A DNA stretch of 64,000 nt. Origin: Chondrus crispus. Its lineage: Eukaryota; Rhodophyta; Florideophyceae; Gigartinales; Gigartinaceae. Numbering within the stretch: position 1 is the first letter of the stretch; each line of letters begins with the position of its first letter. The notes under the pieces are model-generated. The model had not been told where the DNA came from and searched no databases. It saw only the letters and a program-made list of their open reading frames with translations. Positions 1-10,079 of the stretch are shown piece by piece. Location: assembly GCF_000350225.1 (NCBI RefSeq), contig NW_005179334.1, positions 434,001-498,000 of the forward strand, read 5' to 3'. Made by a program: the position numbers and the translations under genes.

Positions 1-123
1 CTTTACGTCCAGCGACTTCGTCGGCAAATGGAAAAAAAACAACGCATTATTTTACGGACAACCTTAGCGCAAGGTTCCATAGTAGTGACACGTCTATAAG
101 TTGAAACCCAAGCAACCACTACC

Positions 124-564
124 TCATGAGCGACGCTGTGTCGTACCAGTGCTTCCGCTTGCTTGTTCATGCGTCCTTTTCACATGCTGGGATAAATCCC
201 ACGCTCTGGTATACGACTTGTCGCAGTTTGGACAAATGAAGCGCTTCTTGTTGTGAAAGCTCTCTTCGTGTCGAACAAGCTCGTGCTCACTGAAATATTT
301 CGCATCACATTCAGAATGCTCACATTCGAATGGTTTTTCTTTCCTATGCACTCTCCGCCAATGGCGTTCTTTTTTGCTTGGATTCGCAAAAAAAGCCTCA
401 CAGCCTGGCATGTCGCACTTCAAATGTCCGTGCCTCCCGCGTTCCTTGTAGCCTCGCTCTCGTCGCTTTAGAGCTTCTTCTGCAATCAATATCGATTCGA
501 CGCTAGAGCTCCTGTACTCCTTACCTATTTCCTTTCGTGGTTTCGATGATCGGCCCCTTTCCAT
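124..564 (-). CDS. C2H2 zinc-finger protein, copy A (146 aa)
   Basis: A small intronless protein, probably a nuclear DNA- or RNA-binding factor. After a basic N-terminus (about residues 1-47) it has three consecutive TFIIIA-type fingers: CDMPGC...HWRRVH, CEHSEC...HEESFH and CPNC...HVKRTH. The tail is Ser/Thr-rich (about residues 133-146). The start codon at 564 is supported by the paralogue at 1965-2408, which begins at the same point and has nearly the same length (147 aa). By eye the two proteins are roughly 60-65% identical, with the finger spacing and the tail GTTQRRS-like ending conserved. The gene is transcribed away from its paralogue, and a conserved TATA-containing promoter lies upstream. 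The target sequence and role are unknown. No effector domain is visible. Confidence 0.8.
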   Translation of the reverse strand: MERGRSSKPRKEIGKEYRSSSVESILIAEEALKRRERGYKERGRHGHLKCDMPGCEAFFANPSKKERHWRRVHRKEKPFECEHSECDAKYFSEHELVRHEESFHNKKRFICPNCDKSYTRAWDLSQHVKRTHEQASGSTGTTQRRS

Positions 565-674
565 GTTTGTTGTTTTCGGTAGCTTTTTTTACTTGTGGCG
601 TTTTGAGTGTGTTCTATCTTGCAAGAGGATCGTAGTTGTGTGTCGTTTGAGGAAGACAAGAATTGACCCATCAG

Positions 675-682
675 TATATATA
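675..682 (-). promoter_or_regulatory. Putative TATA box of C2H2 copy A
   Basis: TATATATA lies about 110 bases upstream of the start codon at 564. The same motif lies at the same relative position in the other arm (1848-1855), within a conserved block. A transcription start about 30 bases downstream is inferred. Confidence 0.5.
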
Positions 683-1847
683 CCTGTCAAAGGCGTGCTA
701 GTGTTCTATATATTACTTCTGTAAATGGTATCATCAACAGGATGGATGTTGCGAGGTATTTCCGGTCGCTCGCCCCTCTTTAGATATATTTGACAACGAA
801 ACCGGCAGTCAAATATATTTATTCGAGCACTAAAGAAAGAAACAAGGGATAAGAAAGAAATGCGACATTGACGACCTCTCAGGTGTCATGCAGGCTGACA
901 GGTTTGCCATGTCACATAACAAAAAACCTGTCGTTCAGCTCGACAACAGAGACAATGAAACAGACTATTTTTTAGTCTTTCGGCTCATCCCGACCGCTAC
1001 GCATGTCGAACATTTTTACTCGAATTGCCTCCGCACAATGGAGGCCCAAAACCAACATCCGAATGTGACCGACTATCTCCCCAGATTTGGGAACAGAAGA
1101 CACGGAGCGGTTGAAAGTCAGCGTATCACACTCGTTTGACACAAGAATATTTGCAGGGTGGCGGCGACGACAAGGAAAACTTGTTTCTTTATAGTAATCG
1201 GTCCAGATAGAATCGTATTTCGGTTATAGAAGTACTAAATTGAACTACATTTCAAGCTCATGAACTCGCACTGTTTTGTTTCCACGGTAAACTGCCGAGA
1301 TAGAAAATTCATAGGGCATCTCGGCATCGAAATACCACATTTCCATATAATTTTGCCTTGCCCACGCCGCCGGCCTTCAAACGACCTGGTGTCCAACTTG
1401 TGCGATATGCCGATTCTCGACCACTCCGTATCTTCTGTCTCCATACCGGGGGAGTTTTCAGTAGAGATTTTCATGGTACTTATGGGCGTCAAACACGCGA
1501 ACATAGCACGAGTATGGCTGTTTGAAGTTTGTAGCGGGCGGTCTGAAAGAATAAAAAGTAATCGACTTGAATGTCTCTGCTGTCAGGCCAAAGACAAGTT
1601 CCTCGTTCTATCACGTGAAAAACGTAGCTCGAGTGAGACCTGAGAGGTCGCCAGTGTCGAATCTCTCCATATTAATGCTTGTTTGTTTCTTTTTTTGGGC
1701 TCGGATAGCTACATTCGACAACTGTTTTTATGTCAAAACACGACGAAAGAAGGGCAAGCGACCGGGAATGTCTGAAAAGAATCGTCCTAGGGGCTCATGT
1801 CTTTTTACAGAAGTAATACATAGAACACAAGCATGCTCTTTGACGAA

Positions 1848-1855
1848 TATATATA
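1848..1855 (+). promoter_or_regulatory. Putative TATA box of C2H2 copy B
   Basis: TATATATA lies about 110 bases upstream of the ATG at 1965. Its position relative to the start is conserved with copy A. Confidence 0.5.
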
Positions 1856-1964
1856 CCGATGAGTCAATTCTTGTCTTCTTTAAACGACATACAACTGCGA
1901 TCCTCTTGTAAAATAAACATACTCAAAACGTCGCAAGTAAGAAAAGCTACGGAAAACAACAAAA

Positions 1965-2408
1965 ATGGAACCGGGCCAATCATCGAGAGCACGTAGGGAT
2001 ATTGGTGAGCAGTACATAACCTCCGAAGTTGAAGCACTGTTTATTGCAGACGAGGCTCTAAAGCGACGGGAGCGAGGCTACAACGAACGGGGGAGGAACG
2101 GACTTTTGAAGTGTGACATGCCAGGCTGTGCAGTTTTATTTAAGTATCCTAGCCAGAAAGAAAGGCATTGGCGGAGAGTGCATAGGAGGGAACAGCGGTT
2201 TGAGTGTGGGTATTCTGGATGTGATGAGAGATTCTTCGCCGAAGCCGAGGTGAAGCGACACGAAAAGGGCGTGCATAATAATGGGACTGGCTTCAGTTGT
2301 CCAGATTGTGACAAGTCGTATGACAGAAAGTGGGAGTTATCCCAACATGTGAAAAGGAAGCATGAACAAGGAAGCAGAAGCACTAGTACGACACAGCGTC
2401 GCTCGTGA
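1965..2408 (+). CDS. C2H2 zinc-finger protein, copy B (147 aa)
   Basis: Paralogue of the protein at 124-564, transcribed in the opposite direction. It has three C2H2 fingers (CDMPGC...HWRRVH, CGYSGC...HEKGVH, CPDC...HVKRKH) after a charged N-terminus with the shared EALKRRERGY segment, and a Ser/Thr-rich tail. The middle finger has diverged most from copy A, while the first keeps its KERHWRRVH helix unchanged. This suggests the copies share one recognition element and differ in another. An AATAAA lies 45 bases after the stop. A regulatory role in the nucleus is inferred from the family. No activation or repression domain is recognised. Confidence 0.8.
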   Translation: MEPGQSSRARRDIGEQYITSEVEALFIADEALKRRERGYNERGRNGLLKCDMPGCAVLFKYPSQKERHWRRVHRREQRFECGYSGCDERFFAEAEVKRHEKGVHNNGTGFSCPDCDKSYDRKWELSQHVKRKHEQGSRSTSTTQRRS

Positions 2409-2452
2409 GGTAGTGGTTGTTTGGGCTTCAATGTCTAGACGTGTCATTGTTT

Positions 2453-2458
2453 AATAAA
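2453..2458 (+). terminator. Putative polyadenylation signal AATAAA
   Basis: AATAAA lies 45 bases downstream of the stop of C2H2 copy B. The matching position of copy A lacks an exact hexamer. Confidence 0.4.
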
Positions 2459-2475
2459 AATGGAACCTTGTCCTG

Positions 2476-4204
2476 AATTCTATGAGACTCCTTAGTGGAA
2501 AGCGGCCTTTAGTTGAACTTAGAACGGGAACGATTTGTTTTGGAGGCTCCAAAATGTCAAAAGAATGGAGGCTCCAAATTGGAGCGTCCATTCTGTTGAC
2601 ATGTTGCCATTGACACAATTTGGACCTTCGACTGCACCAAAACCTTGGAAATCTTGTATGAGCCTGACGTAAGCTGGGGCAAATCCCGCAAGGCGTATAG
2701 CCGTAGTCAAAGTAGTGTGCCAATCTAATTGCACCACTGCCTCGCACACTTCTACGATACGCACGCCAAGCGCTGTTGGTAGAAGTTTCTTAGCAATCCA
2801 TGGCTGCAGCCCTGTTACAAAAGTGGCTATTATGGCAATTCGTTCCTTGCCAACAATTCTACGTAGTATATTTTGATGATGCATTTTACTTCCCTACTGT
2901 GCAGGTGCACGCACTAGTAGAACCAACTGGTGTCAATCGTGGCATTGCAATTGTGGTCCCTTACGTGAAGGTCCTCTACAAGTAGCGAACAGAGTGGCGG
3001 ACTACACCAAATGAGTATGGCAGCCCTGAGGAGATTAGTAAGGTGTTGCACAATAAGACGGATGCTTCGGTACTGCGCGGTAGATGTCAGCAGTATAAAT
3101 AGGATAGTAATTGTTGGTGATAAAGAATGGAGCTCTGGTAGCACAGACTCAACAAGAAAACCTTCTCACAAGCCTGGCCTCATTCCGTGCTCTCATGCGG
3201 CAAGCGCTGCAGAGCAGCACGGGCATGATGCAGAGCGCGGGGGGCGCTGCCTGTCGGCTGTAATTTGACGGAGGCTAACCACCCAATGAACTGGCGCTAT
3301 GTCCGCCGGCATCATCGGTGATTGGCTGACGATGCCTTGCGACAGAGTAAGTCGTCATTTGTAGTTGATCAGATTCTCACCCCAGACGACACAAAATGGC
3401 TGACTACGTCGCCGTGGGCCGCATCGCCCCCCGCGGACAGCCGCTCCCGCTCCGCATCTAGTTTCCGCGATGCGATTCCACTTGCCAGGGCCCGGCGCCA
3501 GTCGCCGCTTGTACGCGACGCGCGAAGCGAAACACGCGATTGGGATAGCAAAAGTAAAGAAGGTTTAATGTTCATTAACCCTTCCGCCGAGTTGATGTCT
3601 CGCAACGGTGGGTACTCGTGCAGTCGAGCCACCTCACCAGCTCGGCGCCAACGCTAGGCTCTCCGCTCCTCTCCTCTGCCTCTTTCTCTCCCGCTACTCG
3701 CGAGGAGGGCCGTGAAGCAGACATGACACGTGTTGTACATGCACACGTGTGTACACGTATTCATCCTTCTTCTGTTGTGATTGGTGTAAGCTACCTCGTA
3801 CAGTATGTGCAGATACAGTTTTCTTTTGCAGTCGGCATTGTTGGACCGCCTTGTTGGACACCGGACAACTCAAGCTTTCAGGCACCCACGAACCGCATCT
3901 CTTTCCCCTTCCAACTCACCTCACCACACCCTCAACCCTCCCTCCGAACACCTCGCACCTCGCACCCTCTTCCTTCCTACCTCATCCTGCCCACGCTCCG
4001 AAGACACACGCAACAGAAAACCAACATCCCAACCTCTAACCACCGTTCCTCGACTCTTCCCGCCACCTACCTTCCCACAAACCCCCCTTTCGCACCTCAC
4101 AACCTCACCCCAGATCTACCCCAAAGCCCAGCTCCTTCTCCGCAGCCACCGTTTCCGTTTATTACTCACATACCAGTCCGCCTTTTCCCTTGTTATAACT
4201 CGTT
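2476..4204. other. Intergenic region; no recognised gene
   Basis: A 121-codon minus-strand ORF (2519-2884) and a 76-codon one (2914-3144) have unremarkable sequences that I do not recognise. They may be chance. Two nearby copies of TGGAGGCTCCAAA lie near 2540-2580. From about 3880 to 4200 the plus strand is strongly C/T- and CA-rich, resembling a 5' leader of the NB-ARC gene that follows. Confidence 0.4.
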
Positions 4205-7200
4205 ATGGCCGATCCGTTTGGCATCGCGGGCCTCACCGGGACGGCGGAGCAAGTCGTCCGTCTTGTTATCGCTCTCATTGATCGCCACGACGCCTACAAG
4301 AACAACAACGACTTGGCCCTCGAGATGCTCGAGGCCTACAAGGCGCTGTCTAGGAATGTTAGGTTGTTGCGCGACGACCCACACCTCGACATCATACAGG
4401 ACCCACATCGGGAAATCTTAAAAGGCAAGATTGACAGGGTCTCCGACTTTGTCAAAACAACTCTGACTGAACTCCAGGGTGAGCGAAAAGACCCCAAAGG
4501 CAAGCTCCGTAAATTTTCGAAAGCCGTCAGCGAAAGAGACATTCTTGTCGAGCGCAAGCAAGATGCAGCAGAACAGCGCAAAGAAGTAGAATCGGCAAGC
4601 GCTTACCTCAGCCTCTACGCCAAAATTGATTCCGTTGCGATCAACAAGGACGTATTCAAGTCTTGCGTGTGGGCGCCGAGAAACCCAGATTCCGTGTATA
4701 TTGATTTGAAACTGCGACAAGGTCATGGGGCACAGGACACATGCGAGAGACAGCTCAAGGCGGCGGTACTACGGACTGACGGAAGCGCTCAAGTCGGCGC
4801 GTTTGCAGTGGGGCAGGGGGGTGTCGGAAAGACATGCGCGCTGCGGGCGATTGCACACGACGAGGAGGTAAGAGCTCGTTTTCCTGGAGGCGTGTACTTC
4901 TTGACCCTTGGACAAGATGCAAGCGTTGGGCGATTGATGCAGCAGTTTTGTCTTGCCGTCAACGCAACAAGAGGACATAGCACGGCCGAGAAGATGCGTG
5001 AACAGACGGAACTGCAGGAGGTGCTATCGTTGCTGGTATCGTGGTTTGGAGACCGGATATGTCTTTTCATTTTCGATGACGTATGGGCACGCAATGGCAT
5101 TAACAAGGAAATCTTACAACAGCTGTCTGTTCTGGCAGGCAGTGGCACGGGCATAGGTGGGGCGACGAGCAGAATTATGTATTCTACTAGAGATAGAGAC
5201 TTGACGCTAATTGGCCAATCAATCGCGTTCGGTGCGCGATTTTCTCGAGGATCTGATGCAGAGATGATGCTTCGGCAGGCTAGTGGGCCTCTTTGCGATG
5301 AAGAAAATAGCTCATGTTCCGAGGAGGCCATTCACGCGATTCACGCGATATTGGACATGTGTGCAGGACTGCCACTGGCGTTGAATGTTGCGGGAACGAG
5401 TGTGAAGTACATGAAGAGCCAACGGCGCACAGCAGATGTGTCGAGTATATGGCAATTGTATTTAGACAAAGTTAAGAATCGGGGAGGAATGTCTGGTGAC
5501 AGCCCAGGTGATGGGTATTCTTCGCTGAAAGCAATGCTACTATCATCTATCGATATTTTGGAATCGAATTCGAAAGCCGCTGGAGAACAAACGTTCTCCA
5601 GCGGGTTATCGCATAGGGAAATGCACCGGGGATTGTGTGTGATGGAAAAGCAAGATTGGATTCCGGTATCGGTTTTGAAAGACTTGTGGGAAACAGATGA
5701 TGAGAATGCAGCGGAGAAATTGGCAATGCAGATGAGTAATGTTGGTCTAGTAGACTTTGAGTACGGCCGCGGTTGTGCTGGGTTGCGTATGCACGATCTG
5801 ACCTTGGATTTCACAGTAGATGAGGCAGATGCGAATGAAGGGTGTGCAGCTTGGTTTGGGAAAGTAGTGGACAAGTATAGCAGAGAGAGGGGTTTGGTTG
5901 CAGCAGCAGTGGAAGATGGAAGCTTGGATGACAACAGATTTAGAGAGGAGTACGTTGAGGAAAACATCTACCGGTTATTGATGGGGGCAGGACGATTGGA
6001 AGACCTGAAGAATTTATTGCTGAGTCCTGAGTGGGTGGTGAAGGTGTTGCGGCGGAAAGCGGTTTTGCAGTACGAAAGAGCTGTCAAGGATCTGCAAAAT
6101 TGTTGGAGGCGGGGCGAGGGCAGGCGTGAAGTTGACAAGGATGCGATATCTGGAATGCAATTGGTGATGAAGGCTGCGCGCCTGAGTCTTCCTTTCTGCG
6201 ATGAAAACACTGCCGGGATATGCTTTCAACTTTATGCTCGTATGATGTACAAGGCATCGTCATTGGAAAGTGTGCGGAGGTTCTTGTCGGACATGAAGGC
6301 ATGGGCACCGGAACCATGGTTGTGTCCTGTGAACGAGTGCTTACACCGAGCCGGTGGAAATATGGTGGAAGTGTTTATGATGCCCGATCCGTACAGGGAT
6401 AGATGGAGGGGATGGATAGTTTCAAATGTATCAGAACGGATGGATGTGGGTGAAATATTTATTGTGTGTGCTTGCAATACAGATGGGAGCGACGTAGCAA
6501 TTCTCAGATTCTCCCGAGAGGAGCCTGTCGAAGTCGTGAATGTCGAGTGTGAGGGGCCGCAGTTAGTGCAGGATAGAGAAACGAGTGAAACCGTCGGGTC
6601 GGATACATTGGAGCAGAGTGAATCCATGCGTGAGTCACAACGCCCATCTACAGGGCCCGAGCAAGCAGAACAAGGATCAATTTTCAACCGAACAAGGCGA
6701 TGGGTTGCGCAAACAGTGGGTTGTTTTGGGAAAATTTTAGAAACATGCTTGGGCTCAAGCAACATATCCGCAACGGCCAGCAATGATACCGCGGGTTCGC
6801 AGGCAACTAGTGCATCTGCAAGTGACAACGGTAGCGCCAGCGACGCAAGTGACCGATGGGGTGTCGTTGATGCACGTGTGTGTGGAAGCGGTGAACGAAT
6901 AGCTGTCCTGTACGCAAATGATACGGCAATGGTGTGGGGCGTGTCGGAAAAACGAGCGATCAGCAGGTTTCAGGTCGGTAGAAGGTGGCAGTACGTGAGC
7001 TGTATGCTTTTGAGCTCGGACGGGCAGCTATTGGTGCTCGGGTACTCGGACGGAACTGTGCAAGTTTGGAGCGCAGACGAGGGTACGCAAGTCGGGGCTG
7101 CGATGTGTGGGGACACGAGTCCCGTTAGAAGCATTGGGATGAGCTCAGATTGGAAGTATTTAGTATCCGGGTCGGAAAATGGAACTATTCGAGTATGGGA

Positions 7201-9565
7201 TGTGAGGGCAGGGTCACAGCTCGGGCAGACGATGACGGGGCACACGTACAGCGTGGACAGCGTTGCGATACGCGGGGATGGAGGACAGGTGCTATCAGGG
7301 TCATTCGACGAGACGGTGCGGCTTTGGGACGTGAAGACGGGGTCACAAGTCGGTAGAACTATGATTGGACACGAAAACCACGTGAACAGCGTTGCAATGA
7401 GCAAGGACGGAAAACGCGCAGTATCAGGGTCAGAGGACATGACGATACGGTACTGGGACCTTGAGACACAGTCACAAATTGGGCACCCAATGGCTGGGCA
7501 TACGGGTGAAGTGCTCAACGTTGCAATGAGCGCGGACGGGGCAAGAGCTTTATCAGGATCCACCGATGGGACATTAAGGATGTGGGACGTGAAGATGGAA
7601 TGGGAAGAGGAGGCAGTCAAGACTGGCCACACGGCCGGAGTGAGTTGCATTTCACTAAGCGAGAACGGGAAACGGGTTGTGTCCGGTTCGGATGACATAA
7701 CGGTTCGGATGTGGGATGCACAGAGCGGTGTTGAAATTGGGAATCCAGTACCTGTTTCTCTGTCATATGTGACAAGTGTGGCGATGAGTGCGAATGGAAG
7801 ACGAGCGGTGTCTGGGGATGATGGTAGGTGGATTCGGTGTTGGGACGTCGGGACGGGTGTACAAATCGGGGAGGCGAAGGTTGGGGACGGGCGTTATTTG
7901 AATAGCGTTGCGATCGACGGGGAGGGGAGGCTTGCCGTATCTGGATCCGAAGACGGTAGCGTGTGTGTTTGGGATGTGGAGAAGGGTTTGCAATTGCGAA
8001 GCGTGTTAACGGGCCATACGGGTGAGGTTTTGAGCGTTGCGATAAGCTCTGACGGGGCACGCGCAATATCTGGGTCAGATGACGGAGAGGTGCTACTATG
8101 GGACACGAAGTCGGGATCAAAAGTGTGGGACAGTAAGAGCGGCCACAGCGATTGTGTACGGAGCGTTGCGATGAGTGCAAACGGGAGACGAGCGATTTCT
8201 GGCGCGAGAGATGGGACAATAATGTTTTGGGACGTGGGCACCGGGCTGCAGGTTAGCAAGACGTTAGAAGGTGATGGAACTCTCATTGAGAGCGTCGCAG
8301 TATGTGCGAAGGGGAGAGTGGCTGTGTCTGGTTGTTGTGATGATGGACGAGTCGTGGTCTGGAATGCAGAAAACGGGTCGCAAGTAGGGGAAACAATGCT
8401 TGATCACAATGGGCGGGTGCAGAGTGTTGCGATGAGTGCTGATGGAAGCCGTGTCGAATCAGTGTCTTGGGACACTTCTGCGATTGTGTGGAACACGAAA
8501 ACGCGGACGCAAGTCGGGCAAGCACTAATTGACCACACCAGCGATGTGAAAAGCGTTGCTATGAGTGGAAACGGAAGCCTGGTGGTGTCAGGGTCGGAGA
8601 ACGGAACCGTACGGGTTTGGGATGCAAAGACGGGGTTACAGGTTGGCGAAGCTATGGCTGGCCACACAAGTGGCGTACATTGCGTGGCAACAAGCTCTGA
8701 TGGGAAGCATGCAATCTCGGGTTCATATGACGGAAGCACCCGGATATGGGATCTGGAGAAGAGTTCAGAAATCACGAAAACCGGCCACACGGGTTCAGTA
8801 CGTATCGTAATGGTCAGTGCCGACGGAAGTCGCGCGGTCTCTGTGTCAGGTGTAAACTCGATACTGGCATGGGACGTGGAAACCGGGCTTCAGATCGTCG
8901 GAAAAGCGATGACTAGTTACACTTCCTGGGTGCAGAGCGTTGCCATAAGCGCAGATGGGCGACGTACTGTATCTGGTTGCAGCGACGGAAGCGTTCGTGC
9001 TTGGGACACTGAGAGCGGAGCACAAATATGCAGCGCCTTACATGGACACGACGGAGACGTGCGGGGCGTTGCGATAAGCGCAGATGGAGAATGGGCGGTA
9101 TCAGGGGGGGACGACGAGACGGTGCGCGTTTGGGACTTGCAGGCCGGAGCACAATCTGGCAAGACACTTACTGGACACACGGCTACAGTGTTTAAGGTGG
9201 CGATAAGCGCGGACACAAGACGCGTTGTGTCATGGTCTTGGGACGATACAGTCCGAGTGTGGGATGTAACCAGGGGCACTTGCGATAAGATCATGACCGA
9301 GATCAAATGGCAGAGTGCCTGCTTTCATTCGATAATAGCAGAGACTGATGCCAAAGTGAGCACTGTGCCCACTAGGGAGATGTTGGATGTATACTTAGAT
9401 GACAACAACAAGATTATGTGCCGTCGAGAAGATGGTGTGGAAGTTGTTCTGGCACGGTTTGACGTCGGAACGAACAGAGAGGCATTTCAAGTCGATCACC
9501 GAAATGGGATTGTGGTTGCTGGTCTTAAAAATGGGAGTGTGGCGGTCTTGAAGCTCTTGTCTTAG
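4205..9565 (+). CDS. NB-ARC/WD40 STAND-type protein 1 (1786 aa, NLR-like)
   Basis: An intronless signal-transduction ATPase. Residues 1-135 form a helical N-terminal domain starting MADPFGIAGLTGTAEQV; this opening resembles the N-terminal domains of fungal STAND proteins and is shared with the gene at 53270-57406. The NB-ARC switch follows: P-loop GQGGVGKT (203-210), Walker B LFIFDDVW (287-294), RIMYSTRD (323-330), GLPLAL (388-393) and MHDL (529-532). Residues 550-850 are a helical region and a Ser/Thr-rich linker. About 19 WD40 repeats fill residues 885-1700, all diverged from each other, and a C-terminal cap (1710-1786) is shared with the paralogue. In such proteins ligand binding by the repeats releases the nucleotide switch and causes oligomerisation. 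Immune or self/non-self sensing is inferred, not shown. The start at 4205 matches the paralogue N-terminus. Confidence 0.88.
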   Translation: MADPFGIAGLTGTAEQVVRLVIALIDRHDAYKNNNDLALEMLEAYKALSRNVRLLRDDPHLDIIQDPHREILKGKIDRVSDFVKTTLTELQGERKDPKGKLRKFSKAVSERDILVERKQDAAEQRKEVESASAYLSLYAKIDSVAINKDVFKSCVWAPRNPDSVYIDLKLRQGHGAQDTCERQLKAAVLRTDGSAQVGAFAVGQGGVGKTCALRAIAHDEEVRARFPGGVYFLTLGQDASVGRLMQQFCLAVNATRGHSTAEKMREQTELQEVLSLLVSWFGDRICLFIFDDVWARNGINKEILQQLSVLAGSGTGIGGATSRIMYSTRDRDLTLIGQSIAFGARFSRGSDAEMMLRQASGPLCDEENSSCSEEAIHAIHAILDMCAGLPLALNVAGTSVKYMKSQRRTADVSSIWQLYLDKVKNRGGMSGDSPGDGYSSLKAMLLSSIDILESNSKAAGEQTFSSGLSHREMHRGLCVMEKQDWIPVSVLKDLWETDDENAAEKLAMQMSNVGLVDFEYGRGCAGLRMHDLTLDFTVDEADANEGCAAWFGKVVDKYSRERGLVAAAVEDGSLDDNRFREEYVEENIYRLLMGAGRLEDLKNLLLSPEWVVKVLRRKAVLQYERAVKDLQNCWRRGEGRREVDKDAISGMQLVMKAARLSLPFCDENTAGICFQLYARMMYKASSLESVRRFLSDMKAWAPEPWLCPVNECLHRAGGNMVEVFMMPDPYRDRWRGWIVSNVSERMDVGEIFIVCACNTDGSDVAILRFSREEPVEVVNVECEGPQLVQDRETSETVGSDTLEQSESMRESQRPSTGPEQAEQGSIFNRTRRWVAQTVGCFGKILETCLGSSNISATASNDTAGSQATSASASDNGSASDASDRWGVVDARVCGSGERIAVLYANDTAMVWGVSEKRAISRFQVGRRWQYVSCMLLSSDGQLLVLGYSDGTVQVWSADEGTQVGAAMCGDTSPVRSIGMSSDWKYLVSGSENGTIRVWDVRAGSQLGQTMTGHTYSVDSVAIRGDGGQVLSGSFDETVRLWDVKTGSQVGRTMIGHENHVNSVAMSKDGKRAVSGSEDMTIRYWDLETQSQIGHPMAGHTGEVLNVAMSADGARALSGSTDGTLRMWDVKMEWEEEAVKTGHTAGVSCISLSENGKRVVSGSDDITVRMWDAQSGVEIGNPVPVSLSYVTSVAMSANGRRAVSGDDGRWIRCWDVGTGVQIGEAKVGDGRYLNSVAIDGEGRLAVSGSEDGSVCVWDVEKGLQLRSVLTGHTGEVLSVAISSDGARAISGSDDGEVLLWDTKSGSKVWDSKSGHSDCVRSVAMSANGRRAISGARDGTIMFWDVGTGLQVSKTLEGDGTLIESVAVCAKGRVAVSGCCDDGRVVVWNAENGSQVGETMLDHNGRVQSVAMSADGSRVESVSWDTSAIVWNTKTRTQVGQALIDHTSDVKSVAMSGNGSLVVSGSENGTVRVWDAKTGLQVGEAMAGHTSGVHCVATSSDGKHAISGSYDGSTRIWDLEKSSEITKTGHTGSVRIVMVSADGSRAVSVSGVNSILAWDVETGLQIVGKAMTSYTSWVQSVAISADGRRTVSGCSDGSVRAWDTESGAQICSALHGHDGDVRGVAISADGEWAVSGGDDETVRVWDLQAGAQSGKTLTGHTATVFKVAISADTRRVVSWSWDDTVRVWDVTRGTCDKIMTEIKWQSACFHSIIAETDAKVSTVPTREMLDVYLDDNNKIMCRREDGVEVVLARFDVGTNREAFQVDHRNGIVVAGLKNGSVAVLKLLS

Positions 9566-9968
9566 AATACGACAACGCAGCATACGGTGTGGATCACGCC
9601 GTGTTGTGGCTCAAGCATGGTATGCACGAAGAGGGAAAGTCAGCGGTTTGGGGTTGACATGAAGGAGGGGTGGACATGAGAGGTTTTGGTTCAACACGGA
9701 CTCACGTGGGTGGCAGTTGACGCATGCAGAGAAAAGGGCAATGACGGAGACGTAGTTGAAGCAGAGATGATAAAGTCGTCGAAGAGGTACACGGTACTGT
9801 GTGTTGAATGTCTTGAGTTGAATGTTGTTGCGTATTCGGTTGTGAGTTGGTTGAACAGGAAGACATAAAATAGCCTCGAGTAGTTCAGAGTTGTGTGGCA
9901 ATAGGGAAGCGACGGAGATTTGATATTTCGTTTCGTGTGGGCGTTTACTGGGGTAGTGTTTACAGTAG

Positions 9969-10079
9969 TTGGTCAGTCTGTGCACTCATATGTACCTACC
10001 GTAGTGAAGGACTTGTGTAAGTAAGTCGTAGTCCTTGACTGCGGTAGGTACAGTGCATATGAGTGGACAGACTGACCAA
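9969..10079. repeat. Near-perfect 111-bp inverted repeat (hairpin)
   Basis: The left arm starts TTGGTCAGTCTG and the right arm ends CAGACTGACCAA. Arms are about 45 bases with a few mismatches and an indel, around a loop of about 17 bases. It could be a foldback-element remnant or a hairpin RNA source. No target duplication was recognised. Confidence 0.65.

Larger units (their letters stand above)
565..1964. promoter_or_regulatory. Divergent intergenic region between the two C2H2 genes
   Basis: No convincing gene lies here. The short ORFs at 888-1139 and 1235-1643 are not conserved in frame between the palindrome arms. The 160 bases next to each start codon are well conserved between the arms, including the TATA box, GTCAATTCTTGTCTTC, GATCCTCTTG and an A-rich leader. 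This argues for shared promoter and 5' UTR function. Confidence 0.55.
60..2475. repeat. Large imperfect palindrome containing two C2H2 genes
   Basis: The reverse complement of the left half aligns with the right half nearly throughout: 3' flank (GGTAGTGGTTG..TTGGG.TTCAA), coding region, promoter, and distal upstream DNA (for example CCTGAGAGGTCG at 868-882 reversed and at 1640-1652, and CTCGACCACTCCGTATCTTC-like sequence near 1420). The homology fades only around 1140-1390. The unit was therefore duplicated in inverted orientation, each arm about 1.1 kb, and the arms have since diverged substantially. It is too diverged to be a simple assembly artefact. Confidence 0.8.

Noticed and set aside
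888-1643. ORFs of 83-127 codons in the centre of the C2H2 palindrome
   Set aside because: The two arms do not preserve a common frame there, although the DNA is homologous.
3618-4421. 267-codon plus-strand ORF upstream of NB-ARC gene 1
   Set aside because: It is Pro/Ser/Thr-rich from a pyrimidine-rich leader and runs into the NB-ARC gene in another frame.
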